Assembly (NCBI GenBank): GCA_964417895.1
Contig: CAYQJS010000047.1
Location: 1-43,702, forward strand
Length of the DNA stretch: 43,702 nt
Origin: CAYQJS01 sp964417895
Lineage (GTDB): Bacteria > Chloroflexota > UBA6077 > SHYK01
Direction of reading: 5' to 3'
Shown here piece after piece: positions 23,015 to 32,010 of the stretch. The notes beneath the pieces were generated by a model. That model did not search any database and had not been told where the DNA came from. It saw only the letters and a list, made by a program, of their open reading frames with translations. A program made the position numbers and the translations under genes. Numbering within the stretch: the stretch's first letter is position 1; the number at the start of each line of letters is the position of its first letter.

Positions 23015-24034
23015 ATGGTGCCCAACGCGAGCTCGACGGTCGCTTGCTTCGAGATTGAGCCCGGCGAGGAAGCGTATCTCCGCGAACAGCTCGACGGTGT
23101 GGACCTTCGCACGAGCGCGGAGCCGCTGGCCGTTGAGACCATGGACCTCGCTCAGGGCGCCGCCGCCGTATCGGTGTTCATCCGCTCTCACCTGACGGCG
23201 GAGCTTCTCGGGGCGTTGCCCACGCTACGCTTCATCGCCACACGGTCCACTGGGTATGACCACATCGACCTGGGCGCGTGTCAGCAGGCGGGGATCGTGG
23301 TGAGCAACGTGCCGACCTATGGTGAGAACACGGTCGCCGAGCACACCTTCGGCCTGATCCTCTCGCTTTCTCGCAAGATTCACCAGGCGTACACCCGCAC
23401 GACCCGAGGGGACTTCAGCCTCGATGGGTTGCGCGGGTTCGACCTCAAGGGTCGAACGCTGGGGGTCGTTGGCACAGGCCACATCGGCCTGCACGTGGTT
23501 CGCATCGGCCGGGGTTTCGGCATGGGCGTGGTGGCCCACGACGTCAGAGAGGAGCCGCTGCTCGCCGAGGTGCTCGGCTTCAGGTACGTTGCGCTCGATC
23601 TGCTGCTCGAGGTGTCCGACATCGTCACCCTCCACGTCCCGTATTTGCCTGCGACGCACCATCTGCTGAATCGCGAGCGGTTGGCCCGGATGAAGCGGGG
23701 GAGCCTCCTCATCAATACGGCCCGAGGCGCGGTCGTCGACACCGATGCCCTGATCTGGGCGCTGGACGAGAGCATCATCGCCGGGGCGGGACTGGATGTG
23801 ATCGAGGGCGAGGAACTGATCGCCGAGGAGCGCCTGCTGCTTCGCGCGGGAGTCGCTCCGGAGCAGCTGCAAGCCGCCATCCGTGGCCACGTTCTCCTGC
23901 GCCGAGAGAACGTCGTGCTCACGCCGCACATCGCCTTCAATTCGGACGAGGCGCTGCGGCGCATCCTCGACACGACCGTGGACAACGTGCGCAGCTTCCT
24001 GGCTGGAGCGCCTCGGAATACCGTCGGCCTCTGA
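23015..24034 (+). CDS. D-isomer-specific 2-hydroxyacid dehydrogenase
   Basis: 339 aa, NAD-dependent reduction of 2-ketoacids to D-2-hydroxyacids; closest in style to fermentative D-lactate dehydrogenase or related glyoxylate reductases. Visible: Rossmann GVVGTGHIGLHVVRI, substrate-binding Arg in LLINTARGAVVD, Glu in AGLDVIEGEE and the catalytic His in VLTPHIAFNS. It begins 1 bp after the universal stress gene (ATG 23015), so it is probably in the same operon. Domain order and length are standard. Confidence 0.9.
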   Translation: MVPNASSTVACFEIEPGEEAYLREQLDGVDLRTSAEPLAVETMDLAQGAAAVSVFIRSHLTAELLGALPTLRFIATRSTGYDHIDLGACQQAGIVVSNVPTYGENTVAEHTFGLILSLSRKIHQAYTRTTRGDFSLDGLRGFDLKGRTLGVVGTGHIGLHVVRIGRGFGMGVVAHDVREEPLLAEVLGFRYVALDLLLEVSDIVTLHVPYLPATHHLLNRERLARMKRGSLLINTARGAVVDTDALIWALDESIIAGAGLDVIEGEELIAEERLLLRAGVAPEQLQAAIRGHVLLRRENVVLTPHIAFNSDEALRRILDTTVDNVRSFLAGAPRNTVGL

Positions 24035-24221
24035 CTCGAGTTAGGGCGCCCTACCCTGGCGGATGGGCGGCCGCGCCCACCCCACTCCGCTCGCAAAACC
24101 GCCCGTCGGGTCGTGGCCGCCATCCTCCCCCCAGCCTAATCTTGAAGACGGAAACGCACTCACTGGGGAGCGAGCGATGCCGGCGCACGAACAGTTCCAC
24201 ACCCGTGGCAGGCCACTCCTC

Positions 24222-24413
24222 CTAGTGGGTCAGTTGTCACGGACAGCGCCACGGGGTCCATTCCGACGCTCCGGTAGGGCGGGGGCTTGTCCCCCGCCGC
24301 GCCCGCTGGCGCTCGTGTCGCCGGGCGGTAGGGGACAAGCCCCTCCCCTACCGGACGAAAAGGCCATGCGCAGGCGTGAGAAAAGGCAATCATCATGCGA
24401 ACTGACCAACTAG
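24222..24413. mobile_element. Palindromic MITE-like element, copy 1
   Basis: 192 bp. Ends CTAGTGGGTCAGTT (24222-24235) and AACTGACCAACTAG (24400-24413) are inverted repeats with 13 of 14 matches. A 24-bp inverted repeat lies inside (24271-24294 and 24331-24354, 22 of 24 pairs), containing the hairpin GGCGGGGG-CTTGT-CCCCCGCC. A second copy is at 41604-41775. No coding capacity. Its right end overlaps the start of the nirK gene. Confidence 0.75.
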
Positions 24414-25864
24414 TATCGTGCGTTCTGACTCTAGCGCTCGCGGCGTGCACAGCAGCCCCGGGCAGTCCCACGGCAACGGGCCAGGCGCCCTTCGAGGTCC
24501 AGGTCGTGGCGACAGAGTTCAAGCTCGAGCCGAGCATCGTCACCATTCCCTTGGGCCGCCAGGTGCGCCTCACTTTCATCAACAGGGGCACCATCGAGCA
24601 CGATTGGGAGGCGCAAGGTCTTCGGGCGACGGACGTGCGTGTTGTCGCTACCTCCTCAGGCTTATCGAAGAGGCTGGCTGACATAGCGACGGAACACGCC
24701 ACCCGCGACATCCCCCATCCCATGGCCGGGTCCGGCCAGCAGATGACCATCGAGTTCACGCCCCAGGGGGCGGGCACGTTCGACATCGTGTGTGAGGTAC
24801 CGGGCCACGAGGAAGCGGGGATGGTCGCGAAGCTCGTGGTCACCGAGCCCGGCGCAGCGCAGGCCGATCAGCCACGGGCGGGGGTTCCTGCCGCGAGCCG
24901 TGCGGTTCACGGGGCTCCGGTGGCGGCGAGCCGGCTGCCTCAGCCCTCGTTGGCGGTCGCACCTCCCGCGGGGGCCGCGGCCATCGTGCCCGTGGAGATC
25001 GAGACGAAAGAGATCGTGGGCTTGATGGACGACGGCGTGGCCTACACCTACTGGACCTTCGGTGGGACGGTACCAGGCCCGATGCTTCGCGTCCGCCAGG
25101 GCGATACCGTGGAGGTCACGTTGCGCAACGCTGCCGACAGCGCAACGACCCACAGCATCGACCTGCACGCGGCGACGGGCCCGGGCGGAGGAGCCCGCGT
25201 GACGCAGGTTGCGCCGGGCGAGGAAGCAACGTTCCGCTTCCGGGCGCTCAATCCCGGGGTCTACGTCTACCACTGCGCGACACCCCTCGTTCCGCATCAC
25301 GTGGCGAGCGGGATGTACGGCCTGATCGTGGTCGAACCGCCCGAGGGGCTGCCGCCCGTGGACCGCGAGTTCTACGTCATGCAAGGTGACTTCTATCTGA
25401 ACGGCGCCCGCGGCGAGACGGGCCTGCGGCCCTTCTCCCTCGAGAAGATGCTGGACGAACGCCCCGACTACGTGGTGTTCAACGGCGCAGGCGCTGCCCT
25501 GGAGGGCGAGCGCGCCCTCCAGGCGAAAGTTGGCGAGACAGTGCGCATCTTCTTCGGCGTCGGCGGGCCCAACCTGCCGTCCAGTTTCCACGTCATCGGC
25601 GAGATCTTCGACCGTGTCTACCCCGAGGGTGCGTCCGAAGCGGCGAGCAACATCCAGACCACGCTGGTCCCGGCGGGTGGCGCCACGGTTGTGGAGTTCA
25701 CGGTTGATGTTCCGGGCGAGTACCTCCTGGTGGACCACAGCCTGGGCCGCGTCGCCAAGGGGGCGATTGGAACACTACGCGTCGAGGGAGACGAGCGCCC
25801 GGACATCTTCCAGGCTGTCGGCGACGCGGCCCAGAGGCCGCGCCCGCAGAACATGGCCCATTGA
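24395..25864 (+). CDS. nirK: Copper nitrite reductase with extra N-terminal cupredoxin domain, lipoprotein
   Basis: 489 aa, reduces nitrite to NO. A signal peptide with a lipobox (LALAAC18) suggests a lipid-anchored, outward-facing protein. Residues 33-152 form a complete cupredoxin with ligands H69, C133, H138 and M143. A Pro/Ala linker precedes the two-domain NirK core. There, type 1 Cu ligands are H253, C294, H302 and M307; type 2 ligands are H258, H293 and H448 (LLVDHS); catalytic D256 and H399 (SSFHVIGEIFD) follow the AniA pattern. The extra domain resembles Hyphomicrobium NirK and may be an electron entry point. The ATG and first seven codons lie in the palindromic element above. Confidence 0.92.
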   Translation: MRTDQLVSCVLTLALAACTAAPGSPTATGQAPFEVQVVATEFKLEPSIVTIPLGRQVRLTFINRGTIEHDWEAQGLRATDVRVVATSSGLSKRLADIATEHATRDIPHPMAGSGQQMTIEFTPQGAGTFDIVCEVPGHEEAGMVAKLVVTEPGAAQADQPRAGVPAASRAVHGAPVAASRLPQPSLAVAPPAGAAAIVPVEIETKEIVGLMDDGVAYTYWTFGGTVPGPMLRVRQGDTVEVTLRNAADSATTHSIDLHAATGPGGGARVTQVAPGEEATFRFRALNPGVYVYHCATPLVPHHVASGMYGLIVVEPPEGLPPVDREFYVMQGDFYLNGARGETGLRPFSLEKMLDERPDYVVFNGAGAALEGERALQAKVGETVRIFFGVGGPNLPSSFHVIGEIFDRVYPEGASEAASNIQTTLVPAGGATVVEFTVDVPGEYLLVDHSLGRVAKGAIGTLRVEGDERPDIFQAVGDAAQRPRPQNMAH

Positions 25865-25881
25865 AGCACTGAGGAGGAAAG

Positions 25882-26616
25882 ATGGCAACAGCTCAAGCAA
25901 AGTTCACCGACCGTGTGACAGCACGGGGCGTCGCGAAGATGCCAGACGAATACCAGGACCTGCTCGTGCGGCTCCTGACGATACAGGCCGATTGCGAGAT
26001 CGGGGGCCCGAATGTCTACGGTCGGCGGTGGATCCTTAGCGCCCCGACGGCCGACGACATGTTCCGCCTGACGCACATTGTCGCGGAGGAGATCGACCAC
26101 TTCCGCCACATGGATCACCTGCTGCGGGATCTCGGCGTGGATCGCTCGGACCTGCTCAGACGCGCCAATGCCGATCGCGCCCTTGAGGCGTTCCGCGTCA
26201 CGGATGTGCCCACGTGGGCCGATGTCGCGGCCTTCTGCTGCCTCATCGATCGGGTGGGCCGTTTCCAGGTGGAGGAGATGGTCGGCTCATCGTTCGAGCC
26301 GCTCGACGGCGTCTTGCCGCAGATCATGCAGGAAGAGATGGGCCACATCGGTTTCGGCACAGCGCGCCTCACTCAGCTGGCGGCCGACCCTGAAGCCAGG
26401 GCCGACGCCCAGGCTGCTGTGGATCGCTGGTACCCGAGGGCGCTCGACATGTTCGGCCGCTCTGGCTCGCGCCGAGCCGAGCGGTTCATCGAGTGGGGCC
26501 TCAAACACCGCCTCAACGAAGAGGCCCGGCGGGACTACATCGCCGAGGTGAGCCCGGTTCTGCTGCGTATGGGCCTCACGGTCCCAGGGGAGGACTACGA
26601 CCGCCATTATCTCTAG
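25882..26616 (+). CDS. PaaA-like ferritin-fold diiron protein
   Basis: 244 aa. The diiron motifs are present: EEIDHFRHM (E-x2-H) in helix 2 and QEEMGHIGF (EE-x2-H) later, in a four-helix bundle like the catalytic subunit of phenylacetyl-CoA epoxidase (PaaA), with an additional Glu in QADCEIGGPN near the start. The other epoxidase subunits are not in the window, so the substrate is probably different. It starts 17 bp after nirK behind GAGGAGG and is likely co-transcribed with it. Confidence 0.8.
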   Translation: MATAQAKFTDRVTARGVAKMPDEYQDLLVRLLTIQADCEIGGPNVYGRRWILSAPTADDMFRLTHIVAEEIDHFRHMDHLLRDLGVDRSDLLRRANADRALEAFRVTDVPTWADVAAFCCLIDRVGRFQVEEMVGSSFEPLDGVLPQIMQEEMGHIGFGTARLTQLAADPEARADAQAAVDRWYPRALDMFGRSGSRRAERFIEWGLKHRLNEEARRDYIAEVSPVLLRMGLTVPGEDYDRHYL

Positions 26617-26688
26617 GTCATCGGGGCGGTGCCCGCCTCGTGGGCCCCGCCCTTTGGGTGCCGGCCCGCCGATCGAAAGGAGCACGCC

Positions 26689-27291
26689 ATGCCACACGTC
26701 GCCGTTCTTACTGCAGAGGAAGCCCGTGCCCGCCTCCGACAGGAGATGGAGCCGGACACCTTCGCCCACGCGGAGCGGGCCGCCGATCTGGCTCGCCAGC
26801 TTGCCGAGATACACGGCGTAGACCCCGACCGGGCCGAGCTCGCAGGGCTCTTACACGACATCGCCGACCGGTTCTCCGAGCGCGAGCTGGCAATCTTGGC
26901 TGATCGCTACGGAATCTCGGTCAGCCTCACTGAGGCGCGAGTGCCGAAGCTGCTGCATGCCAAAGTGGGCGCCGAGATCCTGCGCAGGGAGTGGGGGATC
27001 ACCGATGAGGAGCTGCTGGACGCCGTGGGGGAGCACATCACCGGGGGCGTTCGGATGAGCCCTCTGTCGAAGGTCACCTTCGTCGCGGACAAGCTGGAAG
27101 CCGGGCGCGACCGCTACTATGGAGGCCTCGATGGCACCCGCGAGGCGGCCAGGGTGGACCTCGACGAGGCCATCCTGCAGCTCTATGCCTGGCGGATGGA
27201 TGATCTTGTCAGGAATGGCCGACCCGTCGACGACGCCCTGGTTGTCGCCAGAAACCGGCTCATCGACAGGATGATCGCAAGGCGCCGCTAA
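26689..27291 (+). CDS. YqeK-like HD-domain hydrolase
   Basis: 200 aa from ATG 26689, after AAAGGAG. HD-superfamily motifs: H of THAHAERA-like FAHAERAADLA, LLHDIADRFS, the KVGAEIL helix, EHITGG and the C-terminal DKLE. This pattern is that of YqeK-type proteins, which hydrolyse diadenosine tetraphosphate. Ap4A is a stress alarmone, fitting the neighbouring stress proteins. Activity is inferred from the family. Confidence 0.8.
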   Translation: MPHVAVLTAEEARARLRQEMEPDTFAHAERAADLARQLAEIHGVDPDRAELAGLLHDIADRFSERELAILADRYGISVSLTEARVPKLLHAKVGAEILRREWGITDEELLDAVGEHITGGVRMSPLSKVTFVADKLEAGRDRYYGGLDGTREAARVDLDEAILQLYAWRMDDLVRNGRPVDDALVVARNRLIDRMIARRR

Positions 27292-27344
27292 CGAAGCAAT
27301 CGGCTGTCTAGCCGGGCTGGCGCGCCGATATCAGGAGGACGGTG

Positions 27345-28448
27345 ATGCTGAAAACGATTCTGGTTCCCGTCGATGGCTCGCCACTCTCCGAACGAGCTCT
27401 GCCGTTCGCGCAAGGCATCGCGCGACGAACGGGCGCAAGGCTGCTTGTGATGCGCGCCGTACTCATGGCGAAGCCATCGGTGCCGGAGGCCGAGCACTTC
27501 AACGAGGCGGCCGTAGGTGAGGCGGAGGCGGAGTTGGCCGAGATCACCGCCCGAGCGACCGAGGCGGGCGCTGCCGTCGAGTCGTTCGTCTGGGATGACG
27601 AGGCTGGCTGGGCGATCGTCGGAGCGTGCGACGCGGAGCGGGCGGACCTGATTGTCATGTGCACGCATGGCCGCAGCGGATTGGGCCGCGTTATGTACGG
27701 CAGCGTCGCCGACCACGTCTTGCGGACCGCTCGCGTCCCGGTCCTCCTGGTGCCACCGGCCGCCCGCTACCGGTTCGCCCCACCCTTCAAGATTCTCGTT
27801 CCTCTCGACGGGTTGCCGCTGGCGGAAGAGGCCCTGGCTCCGGCTCTGGACTTTGCCGAGACGCTTCAGGGGGAGGTCATTCTCGTTCGCGCCATCGAAC
27901 CCCCCACCCACTGGGTCGTCGGCTATCCATACCCGTATGCGATCGATGATCCCCCGGCCGAACTGGAAGCGGCGCGTCGCTACCTCGACGCCGCTGGGGA
28001 CCGCCATCGGCGCCAGGGCGTCCAGATTTCCGGCTTCGTTGTGAAGGGGCCCGCGGCCGAAGTGATCACCGAGGCGGCTCGCGACCACCGAGCGGGGGCC
28101 ATCGCCATGGCGACGCACGGGCGCGGCGGCCTAGCGCGGATGCTACTGGGAAGTGTCACCCAGCAGGTGCTGCGCGCGACCCCGGTCCCCCTGCTCCTAG
28201 TGCGGCCAGGGGCAGCTCGCCAGCACGTACACATAGCAAGGCAGGTGGAGGCCGGAAGCGAGGCGTCCGAGGTAGCGGTACTGATGACCCCCGAGGAGAT
28301 TGAGTTGAACCGTCTGGGCCTGGAGCGCCTGCTAGAGACCGCGGACGAAGACACCGCGGAGCGCGTTCGCGCTCTTCACGACCGCCTCGACGAAGCTCTC
28401 CAGGGACGCCTGGCTCCAGCAGGTTTGGGGGAGGGCCAGCGACGATGA
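27345..28448 (+). CDS. Tandem universal stress protein with C-terminal helical tail
   Basis: Two USP domains, the first beginning ILVPVDGSPLSERALPFA and the second ILVPLDGLPLAEEALAPA. The ATP-binding loops are canonical in both (CTHGRSGLGRVMYGSVADHV and ATHGRGGLARMLLGSVTQQV), unlike the universal stress gene at 22072. A C-terminal helical tail of about 70 residues is extra. ATG 27345 follows GAGGACG; GTG 27342 just before is also possible. The stop overlaps the next ATG (ATGA). Confidence 0.9.
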   Translation: MLKTILVPVDGSPLSERALPFAQGIARRTGARLLVMRAVLMAKPSVPEAEHFNEAAVGEAEAELAEITARATEAGAAVESFVWDDEAGWAIVGACDAERADLIVMCTHGRSGLGRVMYGSVADHVLRTARVPVLLVPPAARYRFAPPFKILVPLDGLPLAEEALAPALDFAETLQGEVILVRAIEPPTHWVVGYPYPYAIDDPPAELEAARRYLDAAGDRHRRQGVQISGFVVKGPAAEVITEAARDHRAGAIAMATHGRGGLARMLLGSVTQQVLRATPVPLLLVRPGAARQHVHIARQVEAGSEASEVAVLMTPEEIELNRLGLERLLETADEDTAERVRALHDRLDEALQGRLAPAGLGEGQRR

Positions 28449-28555
28449 CCAACCTGATCGCCGCGGATGACGATGGGCGCGAGGCCATCCTGCGGTACGC
28501 TATTGAGGACATCGAAGCGGTTCGCTATGCTAAGTCGCAGCAGGGGGCCGCGTAG
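28445..28555 (+). CDS. Short acidic protein, coupled to the universal stress gene (36 aa)
   Basis: ATG 28445 overlaps the preceding TGA by 4 bp. Product MTNLIAADDDGREAILRYAIEDIEAVRYAKSQQGAA: one amphipathic helix, no known domain. Coupling to the universal stress gene and placement 20 bp before the ATPase gene suggest a real small gene, but homologues are not known to the writer. Confidence 0.4.
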   Translation: MTNLIAADDDGREAILRYAIEDIEAVRYAKSQQGAA

Positions 28556-28575
28556 CGCTTTCCCCGGACGAGCAA

Positions 28576-31464
28576 TTGCGTGATCGGCGCTCCACGGTCC
28601 CATCCATCGGCGCGGCCGAATCGGCCGCGCCGATGGGCGTCTACGCACTCCTGGCTACGAGTCCGAACGGGCTCACTTGGCCGGAGGCGGAGGAACGCCT
28701 GCGCCACTTCGGCCCGAACACGATCCGGGACGTCGAGGCGACGCCGCTCTATCGGAAGCTGCTGGCCAACCTGACCCACGTGATGGCTCTTCTGCTCTGG
28801 GCCGGCGGTCTGGTGGGCTTCATCGCCCAACTGCCGCAGCTCGGTATCGCCATCTGGATGGTCAACCTGATCAACGGCGGCTTCAGCTTCTGGCAGGAGT
28901 ACCGCGCTGAGAAGGCGACCGAGGCGCTCCGCCGGATGCTCCCCATCTACGCTCGTGTGCTGCGCGATGGTCAGGAGATCCGTATCCGAGCGGAGGAGCT
29001 CGTCCCGGGCGATGTTGTGCTCGTGGCGGAGGGCAACCGGGTCTCGGCCGACGCCCGGCTCGTGGAGGCAGTCGAGCTGCGCGTAGGCCAGTCCGCGTTG
29101 ACAGGCGAGTCTGATCCGGTCTTTAAGACGAGCGACGCGCTGGATCCAGGGGTGGCGATCGCGGCGGAAAAGACGAACCTGATCTTCGCCGGGACCAGCG
29201 TTACCAGTGGCGAGGGCAGGGCGGTGGTTCTTGCCACTGGGATGAACACGGAGTTCGGACAGATCGCCCGGCTCACCCAGAGCATCGGCGAGCAGCCAAG
29301 CCCGCTGCAACGCGAGATGGCCCGCGTGACTAAGGCGGTGACCGGCCTTGCGGTGAGCATCGGGCTCGCGTTCTTCGTCCTGGCGGTCCTGTTCGCTCGG
29401 GTAGACCCGCCAGTTGGCTTCATCTTCGCGATGGGCATGATTGTCGCGTTCGTACCGGAGGGGATGCTTCCCACCGTCACGCTGTCGCTGGCTATGGGTG
29501 TCCAGCGCATGGCCAAGCACAATGCCCTGGTGAAGCGTCTCTCGGCGGTCGAGACCCTCGGCTCCGCCAGCGTCATCTGCACCGACAAGACCGGGACACT
29601 CACGCAGAATGAAATGACCGTACGTGAAATATGGCTACCGGGCCGGTACTTCAGCGTATCGGGCAGTGGGTACGCGCTCGACGGCTACATCGTGGAACGC
29701 GGAGTGGTGATCCCGAGTCCCGCCGACGGCGACCTGCGGCAGTTGCTTCTAGCGGCCAGTCTGTGCACGACTGCGCGCCTGGTTCGTGCCGCGACTGGCC
29801 CGACGATCGGCGACCACGCCCCTTCCCGATGGACGGTGGAAGGTGACCCCACGGAGGCAGCCCTTCAAATCGCAGCGCTCAAGGCGGGCATCGACGTGGA
29901 GGCGGAGGCTCGTCGATCTCCGCGACTCCGCGAGGTGCCGTTCGAGGCGAGCCGCCGGCGGATGAGCTCGCTGCACGCCGTCGATCGGGAGGCCCGGCCA
30001 GACGGCCTAATCCCATCCACGCGGGGGCCGTCAGTTCTGTACGTAAAGGGATCGCCGCACGAAGTGCTGGATGCTTGCACTCACATCCGGGCGGAAGGCG
30101 CAGAGTGGCCCCTCGACTCGGTGAGGCGAGCCGAAATACTCGAGGTCAATGATGAATATGCGGCCCAGGGGCTGCGCGTACTGGCGGTCGCGCTCCGCGA
30201 CGGTCTGGCAGCGCCTCCGCCGGGGCCCATCAGGAGTGAGCGCGCGCCTCAGGAGATGGAGCGCGACCTCACCTTCCTGGGGTTAGTAGCCATGATGGAC
30301 CCGCCGCGCCCTGAGGTGGCGGCGGCGGTACAGAAATGCCACCGCGCCGGCATCCGCATCGTCATGATCACCGGCGACTATGGGCTCACCGCGGAAACCA
30401 TCGCGCGGCGCATCGGCATCCTGGGAGAATCGGGGGTGCGTGTCCTGACAGGCTCCGACATCGACGCTATGGACGACCAGAGCCTGCAGCACGCACTAGA
30501 GGGCGAGGCGATCGTGGCTCGGGCGGCGCCGGCCCACAAGGTCCGCGTGGTGGCTGCGCTCCAGGCGTCCGGGCACATCGTCGCTGTCACTGGCGACGGG
30601 GTCAACGACGCCCCCGCGCTCAAGCGAGCAGACATCGGCATCGCCATGGGGCGTGCCGGTACCGACGTCGCGCGCGAGGCCGCGGACATGATCCTGGCCG
30701 ATGACAACTTCGCATCTATCGTGAACGCGATCGAGGAGGGTCGGGCGGTCTTCGCGAACATCCGAAGGTTCGCGCTCTACGTCTTCAACAGCAATGTGGC
30801 GGAGGCCGTACCGTTCGTTCTCATGCTCTTCTCCCGGGGGGGAATCCCCCTACCCCTCACCGTTATGCAGGTGCTCGCGATCGACCTGGGCACCGACATG
30901 GTGCCGGCCATTGGGCTGGGCGCCGAGCAACCAGAGGCGGACGTCATGGATCGACCGCCCCGATCACAGCGCGAACCTCTCCTGAGCGGCCCGATACTCG
31001 CGCGAGCGCTCTTCTGGTATGGGGCTCTGGAATCCATGGCTTCGATGTCGGCCTACTTCTTCTTGAACTGGCTCCATGGCTGGCCCGGCATCCCACTCGC
31101 TGGCGAGGGCACGGAAATCTACCGCATGGCCACGACGATGACCCTGGCGGGCGTCGTGGCGACCCAGGTTGGCGCGGTCTTCGGTTGCCGCACCGATCGG
31201 GCATCGGTTTTCCGTATTGGCTTTTTCACGAATCGCCTCGTGGTGCTCGGTATCGCCGCCGAGCTCATCCTGTTAGCCCTGCTGGTGTACGTGCCTTTTC
31301 TCCACGGCATCTTCAACACGGCGCCCATCGGGCTGGCCGAATGGGCGTTCGTCGCCGCCTGGACCCCGACCATCTTTCTCGTGGATGAGGCGCGCAAGTT
31401 CTGGCTCCGCCGAAAGGGAGCCGTCAGTCGGCTGAGTCGGCCACCGGGCGAGAAGGCTGCGTAG
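28576..31464 (+). CDS. P2-type cation-transporting ATPase
   Basis: 962 aa from TTG 28576 (no ATG or GTG nearby in frame). Actuator motif LTGESDPV, phosphorylation site D337 in CTDKTGTLTQ, hinge GDGVNDAPALK, TM4 motif FVPEGMLPTVTLSLA and TM6 motif IDLGTDMVPAIGLGAEQPEA. The last two resemble Na+/K+ and H+/K+-type pumps (P2C) more than Ca2+ or H+ types. The pumped ion cannot be read with certainty; export of Na+ or another cation is possible. It follows the universal stress genes and precedes a sensor kinase. Confidence 0.9.
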   Translation: MRDRRSTVPSIGAAESAAPMGVYALLATSPNGLTWPEAEERLRHFGPNTIRDVEATPLYRKLLANLTHVMALLLWAGGLVGFIAQLPQLGIAIWMVNLINGGFSFWQEYRAEKATEALRRMLPIYARVLRDGQEIRIRAEELVPGDVVLVAEGNRVSADARLVEAVELRVGQSALTGESDPVFKTSDALDPGVAIAAEKTNLIFAGTSVTSGEGRAVVLATGMNTEFGQIARLTQSIGEQPSPLQREMARVTKAVTGLAVSIGLAFFVLAVLFARVDPPVGFIFAMGMIVAFVPEGMLPTVTLSLAMGVQRMAKHNALVKRLSAVETLGSASVICTDKTGTLTQNEMTVREIWLPGRYFSVSGSGYALDGYIVERGVVIPSPADGDLRQLLLAASLCTTARLVRAATGPTIGDHAPSRWTVEGDPTEAALQIAALKAGIDVEAEARRSPRLREVPFEASRRRMSSLHAVDREARPDGLIPSTRGPSVLYVKGSPHEVLDACTHIRAEGAEWPLDSVRRAEILEVNDEYAAQGLRVLAVALRDGLAAPPPGPIRSERAPQEMERDLTFLGLVAMMDPPRPEVAAAVQKCHRAGIRIVMITGDYGLTAETIARRIGILGESGVRVLTGSDIDAMDDQSLQHALEGEAIVARAAPAHKVRVVAALQASGHIVAVTGDGVNDAPALKRADIGIAMGRAGTDVAREAADMILADDNFASIVNAIEEGRAVFANIRRFALYVFNSNVAEAVPFVLMLFSRGGIPLPLTVMQVLAIDLGTDMVPAIGLGAEQPEADVMDRPPRSQREPLLSGPILARALFWYGALESMASMSAYFFLNWLHGWPGIPLAGEGTEIYRMATTMTLAGVVATQVGAVFGCRTDRASVFRIGFFTNRLVVLGIAAELILLALLVYVPFLHGIFNTAPIGLAEWAFVAAWTPTIFLVDEARKFWLRRKGAVSRLSRPPGEKAA

Positions 31465-32010
31465 TGCTCGCGAGTTGCCCCGGGGCCGCGCTCGACCTCT
31501 TCCTGTCCTGCAGCGTAGTGACTCGCACGACCACTGATCGGCGATGAGACTTTGAAAGCGTTCCGGGTCAAGGGGCTGCTCGTCGGGCCCGAGATCGACG
31601 CCGAGCGCGCGTTGGAAGGCGGGGGCGTGCTTCAGAATTGCGAGTAAACCGCGCTCCTTCCCTACCCTCCGGGGTAGCTGGTGCACCCGGCCGGCGCCGC
31701 TTTCGGATCGGGCGGCCCCTAGGTCCGCCGAGGGCGGCGCGCCGGCAATGCGTAGGAGGGGCGGAGCCCTATTCGAGGGGGTGGGGTCGCAAACAGCGTG
31801 GCTCCCCGATCGGGCGAGGGAAAGACCACCCCTTTTTTGTTGAGCCAACTAGCCCGTCACCTGTGGGTCGCGCGGGCAACGTGCGCCTAAACTCGCGAGA
31901 GAGAAAAGATGAGGCACAATCAAGCATTGGCGACCCGACAACGCTCAATGGCAGAGTGCGCGAACCTGGCGCTATTCTTCGCGCCAGAAAAGCCGGAGCG
32001 AAGATTGCGA
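31465..32010. other. 546-bp stretch without a convincing gene
   Basis: Between the cation ATPase and the PAS kinase. Possible frames are weak, and one minus-strand segment (about 31540-31655) has unusually protein-like composition but no start or family match. The GC-rich palindromes here are not copies of the element at 24222. The true start of the following kinase is taken as 32011 rather than the farther ATG at 31909. Confidence 0.5.

Noticed and set aside
24271..24354. Palindromic repeat as a simple transcription terminator of the dehydrogenase gene
   Set aside because: It lies over 230 bp after the stop, occurs twice with matching outer ends and has no T-run, which fits a MITE-like element better, though a terminator side-effect is possible.
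31540..31655. Protein-like minus-strand segment (LLAILKHAPAFQRALGVDLG) before the PAS kinase
   Set aside because: No start codon, no known family and a short stretch; could be a gene remnant but cannot be supported.
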